Assembly: GCF_036503815.1 (NCBI RefSeq)
Contig: NZ_AP027764.1
Coordinates: forward strand, 186,001 to 250,000
Origin: Escherichia coli
Lineage (GTDB): Bacteria > Pseudomonadota > Gammaproteobacteria > Enterobacterales > Enterobacteriaceae
Length of the DNA: 64,000 nucleotides
Reading direction: 5' to 3'
Positions 46,256 through 54,333 of the stretch are shown here, piece by piece; the first letter of the stretch is position 1; each line of letters opens with the position of its first letter. The position numbers and the translations under genes were made by a program. The notes below the pieces were generated by a model that was not told the origin of the DNA, made no database searches, and worked only from the letters and a program-made list of their open reading frames with translations.

Positions 46256-47752
46256 ATGCAGGGCACAAAAATTCGACTTTTAGCGGGCGGTTTGCTGATG
46301 ATGGCCACTGCTGGCTATGTGCAGGCAGATGCGCTCCAGCCTGATCCAGCATGGCAACAGGGGACGCTTTCCAACGGTTTACAGTGGCAAGTGCTGACCA
46401 CGCCCCAGCGTCCCAGCGATCGCGTTGAAATTCGCCTGCTGGTTAATACCGGTTCGCTCGCCGAAAGTACACAACAGAGCGGTTACAGTCACGCCATCCC
46501 TCGTATTGCGTTAACGCAAAGCGGTGGCCTTGACGCAGCACAGGCGCGTTCATTGTGGCAGCAGGGGATCGACCCTAAACGCCCGATGCCGCCGGTAATT
46601 GTCTCTTATGACACCACGCTGTTTAATCTGAGTTTGCCCAATAACCGTAACGACTTGCTGAAAGAAGCGCTCTCGTATCTGGCAAATGCCACTGGCAAAC
46701 TGACCATCACACCAGAAACCATCAACCACGCGCTGCAAAGTCAGGACATGGTGGCAACCTGGCCTGCCGATACTAAAGAGGGTTGGTGGCGCTATCGTCT
46801 GAAAGGATCAACCTTGTTAGGTCACGATCCTGCCGATCCGCTGAAACAACCCGTTGAAGCGGAAAAGATTAAAGATTTCTATCAGAAATGGTACACCCCG
46901 GATGCAATGACGCTGCTGGTGGTGGGAAACGTGGATGCGCGCTCGGTTGTCGACCAAATCAACAAAACGTTTGGCGAACTGAAAGGCAAACGTGAAACAC
47001 CGGCTCCGGTGCCGACGCTTTCTCCGCTGCGTCCTGAAGCGGTGAGTATTATGACCGATGCGGTACGTCAGGACCGGTTATCTATCATGTGGGATACGCC
47101 GTGGCAGCCAATTCGTGAATCAGCCGCACTGCTGCGCTACTGGCGTGCGGACCTGGCCCGTGAGGCGCTGTTCTGGCACGTTCAGCAAGCGTTAAGCACC
47201 AGTAACAGCAAAGACATCGGTCTTGGATTTGACTGCCGTGTGCTGTATCTGCGTGCGCAGTGTGCCATCAACATCGAGTCACCAAACGACAAGCTGAACA
47301 GCAACCTTAATTTGGTAGCGCGTGAGCTGGCAAAGGTTCGCGATAAAGGTCTGCCGGAAGAAGAGTTCAATGCGTTAGTGGCGCAAAAGAAACTGGAGCT
47401 GCAGAAACTGTTTGCCGCCTATGCGCGAGCTGATACCGATATTTTGATGGGCCAGCGGATGCGTTCGTTGCAAAATCAGGTCGTCGATATCGCGCCGGAG
47501 CAATATCAGAAATTGCGCCAGGATTTCCTTAATAGTCTGACGGTAGAGATGTTAAATCAGGATCTGCGCCAGCAGTTGTCGAACGATATGGCGTTAATTC
47601 TTCTGCAGCCGAAAGGCGAGCCAGAATTTAACATGAAAGCGTTGCAGGCGGCCTGGGATCAAATCATGGCCCCATCTACTACTGCTGCCACAACCTCAGT
47701 TGCCACGGATGACGTACATCCTGAAGTGACGGATATTCCACCCGCACAGTAA
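46256..47752 (+). CDS. yhjJ: YhjJ M16 peptidase-like periplasmic protein
   Basis: A 498-residue secreted protein of the M16 (insulinase/pitrilysin) family, with a signal peptide ending at VQADA (about residue 25). The zinc motif HxxEH is not preserved: the equivalent position reads GYSHAIPR, so the catalytic Glu and second His are missing and peptidase activity is unlikely. The C-terminal M16 domain ends in an Ala/Thr-rich tail. The length equals the K-12 protein. Its role is unknown. Confidence 0.93.
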   Translation: MQGTKIRLLAGGLLMMATAGYVQADALQPDPAWQQGTLSNGLQWQVLTTPQRPSDRVEIRLLVNTGSLAESTQQSGYSHAIPRIALTQSGGLDAAQARSLWQQGIDPKRPMPPVIVSYDTTLFNLSLPNNRNDLLKEALSYLANATGKLTITPETINHALQSQDMVATWPADTKEGWWRYRLKGSTLLGHDPADPLKQPVEAEKIKDFYQKWYTPDAMTLLVVGNVDARSVVDQINKTFGELKGKRETPAPVPTLSPLRPEAVSIMTDAVRQDRLSIMWDTPWQPIRESAALLRYWRADLAREALFWHVQQALSTSNSKDIGLGFDCRVLYLRAQCAINIESPNDKLNSNLNLVARELAKVRDKGLPEEEFNALVAQKKLELQKLFAAYARADTDILMGQRMRSLQNQVVDIAPEQYQKLRQDFLNSLTVEMLNQDLRQQLSNDMALILLQPKGEPEFNMKALQAAWDQIMAPSTTAATTSVATDDVHPEVTDIPPAQ

Positions 47753-47758
47753 TAAATA

Positions 47759-47790
47759 ACCCGGCAGCGTTTCTTCTGCGCTGCCGGGAT
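47759..47790 (+). terminator. Hairpin downstream of yhjJ
   Basis: CCCGGCAGCG (47760-47769) pairs with CGCTGCCGGG (47779-47788) around a 9-base loop. It lacks a good T-run. It marks the right end of the ordinary backbone before the AT-rich islet. Confidence 0.6.
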
Positions 47791-47955
47791 TAACGGTAAT
47801 AAATTAGTTACCGTGATATAACCGCAGATATTTTTCCGGGCACGGCGGTAGCGCGCAGATAACCATTCATTATTAAAATAAACTTACCGTAGAGTGGGTT
47901 TAATTATTTATTAGCTGAATAAATTATACCGGTGCCTCCAGGAAGGAGTGAGTTT

Positions 47956-48366
47956 ATGCTTGTGTTAAAATCACAATCGATTGGATTCAGGATTTCCACA
48001 ACTTATTTATCTTTAACATATACAGAGTCTGATGGCGTCAACATTAAAGTAGATGCTCTGGAGTTAATATCAACAGAGAGAGATTATGTTCAAATTGAAC
48101 TGGTCTTCACTACAGTTGCTGAAGTTAAGTGTGCTACCGTCAATTTTTATGAAGCCAATTATAACAATATTGTTATTAAGAAGGTTGATGGTGCAAATCT
48201 GGACTCCGGTGTATATCAAGTAATGAATTCTGTACCGCTTGAAGAAAAAGAGAAATTATATGACCCTAAAAAACGGTTGAAGTTAAAACATTATATTATA
48301 GCAGGTTATGATAGTTATGTTGAGATTTTAGCTACTGGTTTTAGCTGTATACGATGCAGGCAATAG
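47956..48366 (+). CDS. Islet ORF 1, unknown 136-residue protein
   Basis: I do not recognise this gene. It encodes 136 residues and is visibly AT-rich compared with its neighbours. The ATG at 47956 has AAGGAG eight bases upstream; an in-frame GTG at 47932 lacks a ribosome site. The protein has no signal peptide or membrane segment. It is acidic-to-neutral, rich in short beta strands (YVQIELVFTT, HYIIAGYDSYVEILATGF) and ends in a Cys pair (CIRC). Size, composition and neighbours resemble immunity proteins of polymorphic toxin systems. That is inference from general appearance only. Confidence 0.6.
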   Translation: MLVLKSQSIGFRISTTYLSLTYTESDGVNIKVDALELISTERDYVQIELVFTTVAEVKCATVNFYEANYNNIVIKKVDGANLDSGVYQVMNSVPLEEKEKLYDPKKRLKLKHYIIAGYDSYVEILATGFSCIRCRQ

Positions 48367-48376
48367 ATGGTGTTAA

Positions 48377-48634
48377 ATAATAGCCTATCATATAGAAATA
48401 TTGAAAATTGAAGAAACTGATAAAGTAGTAAAATATGAATTTGGACCTACATCTTCTGACTATTGTAGATCTGATTACGGCGAATTCTTGATAGATAAAA
48501 GAACGGGTGAGATGACATTAGTCAGAATGGTTAAAAAAGATTCGGCTAATAAATTTTATTTGCGAGCGAGTTTTAAGATTCTGACCTGTTGGCTAAAGGG
48601 CTATTTGCCAAAAAATGAGGAGTGGGCTTCTTAA
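48377..48634 (+). pseudogene. Islet ORF 2, probable 5'-truncated or start-less gene
   Basis: The frame is open from the stop at 48374-48376 to 48634. The first usable start is a TTG at 48401 with no ribosome site, giving 77 residues. The codons before it (ATA ATA GCC TAT CAT ATA GAA ATA) read naturally into YHIEILKIEETDKVV. This suggests that an ATG was lost, perhaps at 48377, or that the N-terminus was deleted. The product is small, charged and of unknown function, ending GYLPKNEEWAS. It may instead be translated weakly from TTG. Confidence 0.45.
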
Positions 48635-48732
48635 TAAGTAACTTTGCAGAATAAGTGAATTTTCCCATTTTTGGGGGGCAGTCGTTGATTCTTATACAGT
48701 TTATGTTATGGGTGCCAAATTTAGGATAGGCT

Positions 48733-49212
48733 ATGGATTTTCACTTGGATATTTTGCTCCCTACACGATTCGCTCCAGAGGAACTAGATCTACAAGAGGT
48801 TATGGTTCACTGGGGTGGGGAAACCTTTCATCGCGACCCTCCGGTATACGCCTGGTGTAATCATCATCTTTTGCATAGATGCAATCTACCGATTACTTAT
48901 GGCCCACCTTTAGATGAGCACATAGACTTTAATGAATATCATGTTTACAACTTCAATGGTTCTTTAGTCGATGACCTGGAAATGGCTGTGAATAAAGGAA
49001 AGGATATTTCAACCAATCCTATAATTAAATTTATTAACAACCTGGTTAGCAAAAATTACGGGGGGTGGGTAATCTTGTCATTAGATGATGAAAAAATAGA
49101 AGTGATTAAAAATATAAGCTTCCAGTATTCTTTTCTATCATTATTAGTTGATGGACTAAAATGGGAAAGACCGCATGGGGTGGCAATATTATATAATTCA
49201 CACTTAATTTAA
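48733..49212 (+). CDS. Islet ORF 3, unknown 159-residue protein
   Basis: Not recognised. It encodes 159 residues from ATG 48733, with only a weak ribosome site (TAGG) before it. The protein is soluble with no signal peptide. The N-terminal half is rich in His and Trp (VHWGGETFHRD, WCNHHLLHRC), and the C-terminal half has alternating hydrophobic strands (GGWVILSLDDEKIEVI). AT-rich composition matches its islet neighbours. A role as an orphan immunity protein is possible but unproven. Confidence 0.55.
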   Translation: MDFHLDILLPTRFAPEELDLQEVMVHWGGETFHRDPPVYAWCNHHLLHRCNLPITYGPPLDEHIDFNEYHVYNFNGSLVDDLEMAVNKGKDISTNPIIKFINNLVSKNYGGWVILSLDDEKIEVIKNISFQYSFLSLLVDGLKWERPHGVAILYNSHLI

Positions 49213-49233
49213 TTAATTAATGAATGGAAACAT

Positions 49234-49537
49234 ATGTATCGTGTAAAGGTTGTTTGGCTTACAGAAAATGAAGGTGGCAGAAGGAGCGCACCTCCTATCG
49301 GTAGATATTATTCCCGTCTCCAGGTTTCCAGAGGAGAAAACTGACTGGCAAAATAATGCATGGGGTGTTGTTTTTGAATTGGAAAAACCTAATGTAACCG
49401 ATGGACGTATCGTTTCAATGAGGTGCGTTCAGTTCCTTTTCGATACCGCCCCTGAACAATGGATGACTAAGTACGAGGCATTTGAGATCTACGAAGGACC
49501 AAGAAAAGTCGCAGATGTATTATTGATAGGGAATTAA
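49234..49537 (+). pseudogene. Islet ORF 4, frameshifted gene
   Basis: An ATG at 49234 opens a frame (MYRVKVVWLTENEGGRRSAP) that is closed at a TGA near 49342. The next frame then carries a continuous protein from about residue 28 to the TAA at 49535-49537. Removing one C from the CCC at 49313-49315 joins them smoothly (GRYYS then VSRFPEEKTDW), giving about 100 residues. The C-terminal end (FEIYEGPRKVADVLLI) resembles the EF-Tu domain 3 type strand pattern. The gene is therefore broken by a +1 base, or sequenced with an error, or decoded by frameshifting. Confidence 0.75.
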
Positions 49538-49598
49538 TTTTATTTATGTCAGACTATTTAATTATATTTGCGACCTCAACGCATTTTCAGGAGTATAA

Positions 49599-50183
49599 AT
49601 GCGTAACAAAAAACGCATACTATTCTTGCTAACAGTCATTTTTTGCTTAACAGGTCTTTATTCCTGCAACAAAAATTTTCTCTTACTCTGGGATGCCAAT
49701 AATATGTATGTCAGCACAAGAAATAATATCGATAAAGAGAAGGTAAAAATAGAATTCGGTATCAGTGTCAACACGATCAACCGAGAAACGGATGCCGAAT
49801 TATTTGCTGATAGAGATAAGTATGCAGTGCTCTTCGATGGTAGCCTGAGAAATAAGATGATAAACGAATACGGAGAAAATGATTTTTTAATTACCTACGA
49901 TAACCGCTGCTATTTATCATTTCGTCAATTTAAAACAAATCGTCGTCATCAACATGACTATTATTTTGACTTCTTTAACAAGGATGGGAATGTCTTCGTC
50001 ACGGTCGAAATTAAAGGTGAGAACCCGCTTAAATTTACGCGTAGTTTGAATGATATGCGTCAGCAGTTTATTTCAAATCATCAGCACCGCTCGGTTCGTC
50101 CCTGCAAGATGATTAACGGAGAACGAATATCTACCCGTTCTCCGTCAAAAACCATTATTCCGGCATCGCCTCACGCGGGATAA
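49599..50183 (+). CDS. Islet ORF 5, predicted small lipoprotein
   Basis: Not recognised by name. It encodes 194 residues. The start at 49599 follows CAGGAG at good spacing. A basic N-terminus (MRNKKR) and hydrophobic stretch lead to the lipobox-like LYSC with Cys at residue 23, so it is probably a lipoprotein or secreted. The body is charged and AT-rich in codon use. The last 17 or so residues (STRSPSKTIIPASPHAG) are read through the inverted repeat at 50117-50144 and into the 3' end of kdgK on the other strand. The native stop may therefore have been lost at the islet border. Confidence 0.6.
   Translation: MRNKKRILFLLTVIFCLTGLYSCNKNFLLLWDANNMYVSTRNNIDKEKVKIEFGISVNTINRETDAELFADRDKYAVLFDGSLRNKMINEYGENDFLITYDNRCYLSFRQFKTNRRHQHDYYFDFFNKDGNVFVTVEIKGENPLKFTRSLNDMRQQFISNHQHRSVRPCKMINGERISTRSPSKTIIPASPHAG
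50117..50144. terminator. Hairpin at the kdgK 3' end
   Basis: CGGAGAACG (50117-50125) pairs with CGTTCTCCG (50136-50144). It lies 10 bases past the kdgK stop (minus strand) and probably ends that transcript, though the T-run is weak. It also sits inside the tail of islet ORF 5. Confidence 0.65.
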
Positions 50184-51084
50184 TCGCGCCGCGATACTGA
50201 ATAACGGTACTTGCGGTCAGGTGCCCGCGTTTCGCCGCATTTTCCGCACTGCCGCCCGTCAAACGTACCGCCAGATAACCGGCACTGAAAGAGTCGCCAG
50301 CTGCGGTGGTATCGATCACTTTTTCTTTCGGCAGTTTCACCGCCGGAACATCCACTAACCCCTCGCCAGCAATGGACACCAGGCAAGAATCCGCCCCGCG
50401 TTTCACCACCACTTCTTTCACGCCCGCGTTATGGGTGCGCGCAATGACGTCTTCCACCGGTTGTTGACCCCACAGCGCGTCTTCGTCGTCCAGCGTCAGG
50501 AAGGCGATATCCGTGCATTCCAGCATTTGCTGGTACATCTGCTGTGTCTCTTCTTTGCTGGCCCACAAGCGCGGACGGTAGTTATTGTCGAAAATCACTT
50601 TTCCACCGTTAGTGCGGCATTCGCGCAGCAGGGAAAGCAGCTTTTCGCGGCTGGTCGGGCTTAAGATTGCCAGGCTAATCCCGCTCAGGTAGAGATAATC
50701 AAAATTCGCCAGCTCTGCACAAATCGCTGCGGATTGCTCACTCTCCAGCCAAAATTTGGCGGCGGCTTCGTTACGCCAGTAGTAGAACGTACGTTCGCCA
50801 GTGCTGTCGGTTTCAATGTAGTAAAGACCCGGCAGACGATTTTCCATCCGCTGGGTCAGGGAAGTATCAACGTTCTCGCCGTGCCAGGCGTCCAGCATCT
50901 GCTGACTAAAACTGTCCGTTCCCAGCGCCGTCACGTAATGAACGGTTAATGCCGCAGGATCGACCTGACGGGCGATATAGACGGAAGTGTTCAGGGTATC
51001 GCCGCCGAAACCGCGCTTAACGTCCGCGCCTTTCTCGGAAAGCTCAATCATGCATTCGCCAATCACGGCAATCTTTTTGGACAT
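50155..51084 (-). CDS. kdgK: 2-keto-3-deoxygluconate kinase
   Basis: A 309-residue PfkB-family sugar kinase. It phosphorylates 2-keto-3-deoxygluconate to KDPG, which feeds the Entner-Doudoroff route from hexuronates. The N-terminal GxG region (GFGGDTLNTSVYIAR) and the C-terminal catalytic motif DTTAAGDSFSAGYL (about residues 267-280) are intact. The open frame continues far upstream, but the start at 51084 gives the known MSKKIAVIGECMIEL. A KdgR-type operator lies 67 bases upstream. Confidence 0.97.
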   Translation of the reverse strand: MSKKIAVIGECMIELSEKGADVKRGFGGDTLNTSVYIARQVDPAALTVHYVTALGTDSFSQQMLDAWHGENVDTSLTQRMENRLPGLYYIETDSTGERTFYYWRNEAAAKFWLESEQSAAICAELANFDYLYLSGISLAILSPTSREKLLSLLRECRTNGGKVIFDNNYRPRLWASKEETQQMYQQMLECTDIAFLTLDDEDALWGQQPVEDVIARTHNAGVKEVVVKRGADSCLVSIAGEGLVDVPAVKLPKEKVIDTTAAGDSFSAGYLAVRLTGGSAENAAKRGHLTASTVIQYRGAIIPREAMPE

Positions 51085-51150
51085 AGTCGTGAACCTGATC
51101 TGTAAAAAATTAGCGTTAGTTTGCGCTGTGGTGGTTTGCTGGTCAACCAT

Positions 51151-51169
51151 ATTAAAACAGTGTTCCATT
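51151..51169 (-). promoter_or_regulatory. KdgR-type operator of kdgK
   Basis: On the minus strand the site reads AATGGAACACTGTTTTAAT, a near-palindrome close to the KdgR consensus (AATGAAACA-N-TGTTTCATT type). KdgR represses hexuronate breakdown genes, including kdgK, and is relieved by KDG. Confidence 0.75.
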
Positions 51170-51240
51170 ATTTTTTTGAGCCAGAACGTATTCCTGAAAG
51201 ATTCCGTTGTGGAGTGGGGAAATTTAACCCGGCCAGGCGG

Positions 51241-51267
51241 TAAAGTTCTGCCCTTGCGCGCCGATAA
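51241..51267 (+). promoter_or_regulatory. Sigma-28 (FliA) promoter of pdeH
   Basis: TAAAGTTC, 11 bases, GCCGATAA: this agrees with the flagellar class 3 consensus (TAAAGTTT-N11-GCCGATAA) except for one base. It lies 49 bases before the pdeH start, matching the known control of yhjH by FliA. Confidence 0.93.
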
Positions 51268-51315
51268 TCTTTGTCGAGTCCGGGCAGCATCACTTTTAAA
51301 CACAGGACATCTTTG

Positions 51316-52083
51316 ATGATAAGGCAGGTTATCCAGCGAATAAGCAACCCTGAAGCAAGCATCGAGAGCTTGCAGGAACGGCGTTTTTGGTTGCAGTGTG
51401 AGCGTGCTTACACCTGGCAGCCGATCTATCAAACCTGCGGACGGTTAATGGCCGTGGAGCTATTAACGGTGGTCACGCATCCCTCGAACCCTTTACAACG
51501 TCTGCCGCCGGATCGCTATTTTACTGAAATCACCGTCAGCCATCGGATGGAGGTTGTGAAAGAGCAGATTGATTTGCTGGCGCAAAATGCCGACTTCTTT
51601 GTCGAGCACGGCCTGCTGGCATCGGTCAATATTGATGGCCCTACGCTCATCGCCCTGCGTCAGCAACCAAAAATCCTGCGCCAGATTGAGCATCTTCCCT
51701 GGCTGCGTTTCGAACTGGTAGAACACATCCGCCTGCCAAAAGACTCAACCTTTGCCTCGATGTGTGAATTTGGTCCGCTGTGGCTGGATGATTTCGGCAC
51801 TGGGATGGCAAATTTCTCTGCGCTCAGTGAAGTCCGTTACGACTACATCAAAATCGCCCGTGAGCTGTTTGTGATGCTGCGTCAGTCGCCGGAAGGACGC
51901 ACGCTCTTTTCTCAGCTTTTACATCTCATGAATCGCTATTGTCGCGGGGTGATTGTCGAAGGTGTGGAAACGCAGGAAGAGTGGCGCGATGTACAAAATT
52001 CGCCTGCATTTGCCGCACAAGGCTGGTTTCTTTCACGCCCGGCACCGATAGAAACGCTGAATTCGGCAGTTCTGGCGCTATAA
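51316..52083 (+). CDS. pdeH: PdeH c-di-GMP phosphodiesterase (YhjH)
   Basis: A 255-residue cytoplasmic EAL-only enzyme, the main E. coli phosphodiesterase that keeps c-di-GMP low so flagella are not braked by YcgR. The EAL signature position reads ELL (MAVELLT), followed by DDFGTGMANFS and the late Glu in VEGVETQEEW. The frame opens 15 codons upstream. The ATG at 51316 gives the known MIRQVIQRI start and lies properly downstream of the sigma-28 promoter. It is divergent from kdgK. Confidence 0.97.
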   Translation: MIRQVIQRISNPEASIESLQERRFWLQCERAYTWQPIYQTCGRLMAVELLTVVTHPSNPLQRLPPDRYFTEITVSHRMEVVKEQIDLLAQNADFFVEHGLLASVNIDGPTLIALRQQPKILRQIEHLPWLRFELVEHIRLPKDSTFASMCEFGPLWLDDFGTGMANFSALSEVRYDYIKIARELFVMLRQSPEGRTLFSQLLHLMNRYCRGVIVEGVETQEEWRDVQNSPAFAAQGWFLSRPAPIETLNSAVLAL

Positions 52084-52153
52084 GCTGCCTCATTTTCTGC
52101 CTGGCTGGACTATCTTTAGGACTGGCACAGGAAGAAATATGAGGAAGCGAATG

Positions 52154-54214
52154 ATGAGCAAGGCAGGCAAAATAACCGCTGCGATTTCAGGGACTTTCTT
52201 GTTGTTGATTGTCGTGGCGATCATTTTGATTGCAACATTTGACTGGAATCGACTCAAACCGACCATCAACCAGAAAGTCTCTGCGGAGTTGAATCGTCCA
52301 TTCGCTATCCGTGGCGATCTGGGCGTGGTGTGGGAGCGGCAAAAACAAGAAACCGGCTGGCGCAGCTGGGTGCCGTGGCCTCATGTGCATGCAGAAGACA
52401 TCATTCTTGGCAATCCGCCGGATATTCCCGAAGTCACAATGGTGCATTTGCCGCGGGTAGAAGCGACGCTGGCCCCGCTGGCGTTGCTGACCAAAACGGT
52501 CTGGCTGCCGTGGATAAAACTGGAGAAGCCCGACGCGCGTCTGATTCGTCTCTCTGAAAAGAACAATAACTGGACGTTTAATCTCGCCAATGATGATAAC
52601 AAAGACACGAATGCAAAGCCGTCGGCGTGGTCGCTTCGACTGGATAATATTCTGTTCGATCAAGGGCGGATCGCTATTGATGACAAAGTAAGCAAAGCGG
52701 ATCTGGAAATTTTTGTCGATCCGTTAGGCAAGCCGCTGCCGTTCAGTGAAGTTACCGGATCGAAAGGTAAAGCGGATAAAGAAAAGGTGGGCGATTACGT
52801 TTTTGGTCTGAAGGCGCAGGGACGTTATAACGGTGAACCGCTCACGGGCAAAGGTAAAATCGGCGGTATGCTGGCACTACGCGGCGAAGGTACACCGTTT
52901 CCGGTACAGGCTGATTTCCGCTCCGGGAATACTCGCGTCGCTTTTGATGGCGTTGTGAATGACCCAATGAAGATGGGCGGTGTCGATTTACGGCTTAAAT
53001 TTTCTGGCGATTCGCTGGGTGATCTCTATGAACTGACGGGCGTTCTGCTTCCCGATACCCCGCCGTTTGAAACCGATGGTCGGCTGGTCGCGAAAATCGA
53101 CACTGAAAAATCGTCGGTATTTGATTATCGGGGCTTTAATGGGCGCATTGGCGATAGTGATATCCACGGTTCTCTGATCTACACCACCGGCAAGCCACGG
53201 CCAAAACTGGAAGGTGATGTCGAATCGCGGCAATTGCGGCTGGCAGATTTAGGGCCATTGATTGGCGTTGATTCTGGAAAAGGTGCAGAAAAGTCGAAAC
53301 GGTCTGAACAGAAGAAGGGTGAAAAAAGCGTTCAGCCTGCGGGCAAAGTGCTGCCTTATGACCGCTTCGAAACCGATAAATGGGACGTCATGGATGCCGA
53401 TGTTCGCTTCAAAGGGCGGCGCATTGAGCATGGCAGTAGCCTGCCGATTAGCGATCTTTCTACTCATATCATCCTCAAAAATGCTGACCTGCGCCTGCAA
53501 CCGCTGAAATTTGGCATGGCAGGCGGCAGCATTGCGGCGAATATTCATCTGGAAGGTGATAAAAAACCGATGCAGGGGCGGGCAGATATTCAGGCTCGTC
53601 GGCTGAAACTCAAAGAACTGATGCCCGATGTAGAACTGATGCAGAAGACTCTGGGGGAAATGAACGGTGACGCGGAACTACGCGGTAGCGGTAACTCGGT
53701 GGCGGCGCTTTTAGGCAACAGTAACGGCAACCTGAAACTGTTGATGAATGACGGGCTGGTGAGCCGCAACCTGATGGAGATTGTCGGGCTGAATGTCGGT
53801 AACTACATTGTCGGTGCGATATTTGGTGATGATGAGGTGCGGGTGAACTGCGCGGCAGCGAATCTGGATATTGCCAACGGTGTAGCGCGTCCGCAGATTT
53901 TCGCTTTTGATACCGAGAATGCGTTGATCAATGTTACCGGCACGGCAAGTTTTGCTTCGGAGCAACTGGATTTGACTATCGATCCAGAAAGTAAAGGGAT
54001 TCGGATTATCACACTGCGTTCGCCGCTGTATGTGCGTGGGACATTTAAAAATCCGCAGGCTGGGGTGAAAGCCGGGCCGTTGATTGCTCGCGGAGCCGTC
54101 GCGGCGGCACTGGCAACGCTGGTAACACCGGCGGCGGCGTTACTGGCGCTGATCTCTCCTTCCGAAGGGGAGGCTAATCAGTGTCGGACGATTTTGTCGC
54201 AGATGAAGAAGTGA
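52154..54214 (+). CDS. yhjG: YhjG AsmA-family membrane protein
   Basis: A 686-residue protein of the AsmA/TamB-like family, proposed to help move phospholipids between the membranes. An N-terminal signal anchor (ISGTFLLLIVVAIILIATF, about residues 11-29) leads to a long periplasmic beta-groove. The C-terminal end has a hydrophobic Ala-rich stretch (RGAVAAALATLVTPAAALLALI). Earlier in-frame starts exist (52139); the ATG at 52154 matches the usual annotation. A REP element follows. Confidence 0.93.
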   Translation: MSKAGKITAAISGTFLLLIVVAIILIATFDWNRLKPTINQKVSAELNRPFAIRGDLGVVWERQKQETGWRSWVPWPHVHAEDIILGNPPDIPEVTMVHLPRVEATLAPLALLTKTVWLPWIKLEKPDARLIRLSEKNNNWTFNLANDDNKDTNAKPSAWSLRLDNILFDQGRIAIDDKVSKADLEIFVDPLGKPLPFSEVTGSKGKADKEKVGDYVFGLKAQGRYNGEPLTGKGKIGGMLALRGEGTPFPVQADFRSGNTRVAFDGVVNDPMKMGGVDLRLKFSGDSLGDLYELTGVLLPDTPPFETDGRLVAKIDTEKSSVFDYRGFNGRIGDSDIHGSLIYTTGKPRPKLEGDVESRQLRLADLGPLIGVDSGKGAEKSKRSEQKKGEKSVQPAGKVLPYDRFETDKWDVMDADVRFKGRRIEHGSSLPISDLSTHIILKNADLRLQPLKFGMAGGSIAANIHLEGDKKPMQGRADIQARRLKLKELMPDVELMQKTLGEMNGDAELRGSGNSVAALLGNSNGNLKLLMNDGLVSRNLMEIVGLNVGNYIVGAIFGDDEVRVNCAAANLDIANGVARPQIFAFDTENALINVTGTASFASEQLDLTIDPESKGIRIITLRSPLYVRGTFKNPQAGVKAGPLIARGAVAAALATLVTPAAALLALISPSEGEANQCRTILSQMKK

Positions 54215-54222
54215 TGGAAACT

Positions 54223-54320
54223 GCCGGATGCGGCGTGAACGCCTTATCCGGCCTACAAATCCTTGCGAATTCAATATATTTTATGGAAATTCAGGCCTGA
54301 TAAGCGTAGCGCATCAGGCA
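54223..54320. repeat. REP/BIME element after yhjG
   Basis: A full REP unit (GCCGGATGCGGCGTGAACGC then CTTATCCGGC) is followed 40 bases on by an opposite-facing half (GGCCTGATAAGCGTAGCGCA then TCAGGC). It lies between the converging yhjG and yhjE. Confidence 0.9.
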
Positions 54321-54333
54321 ATTTTCAACCTTA

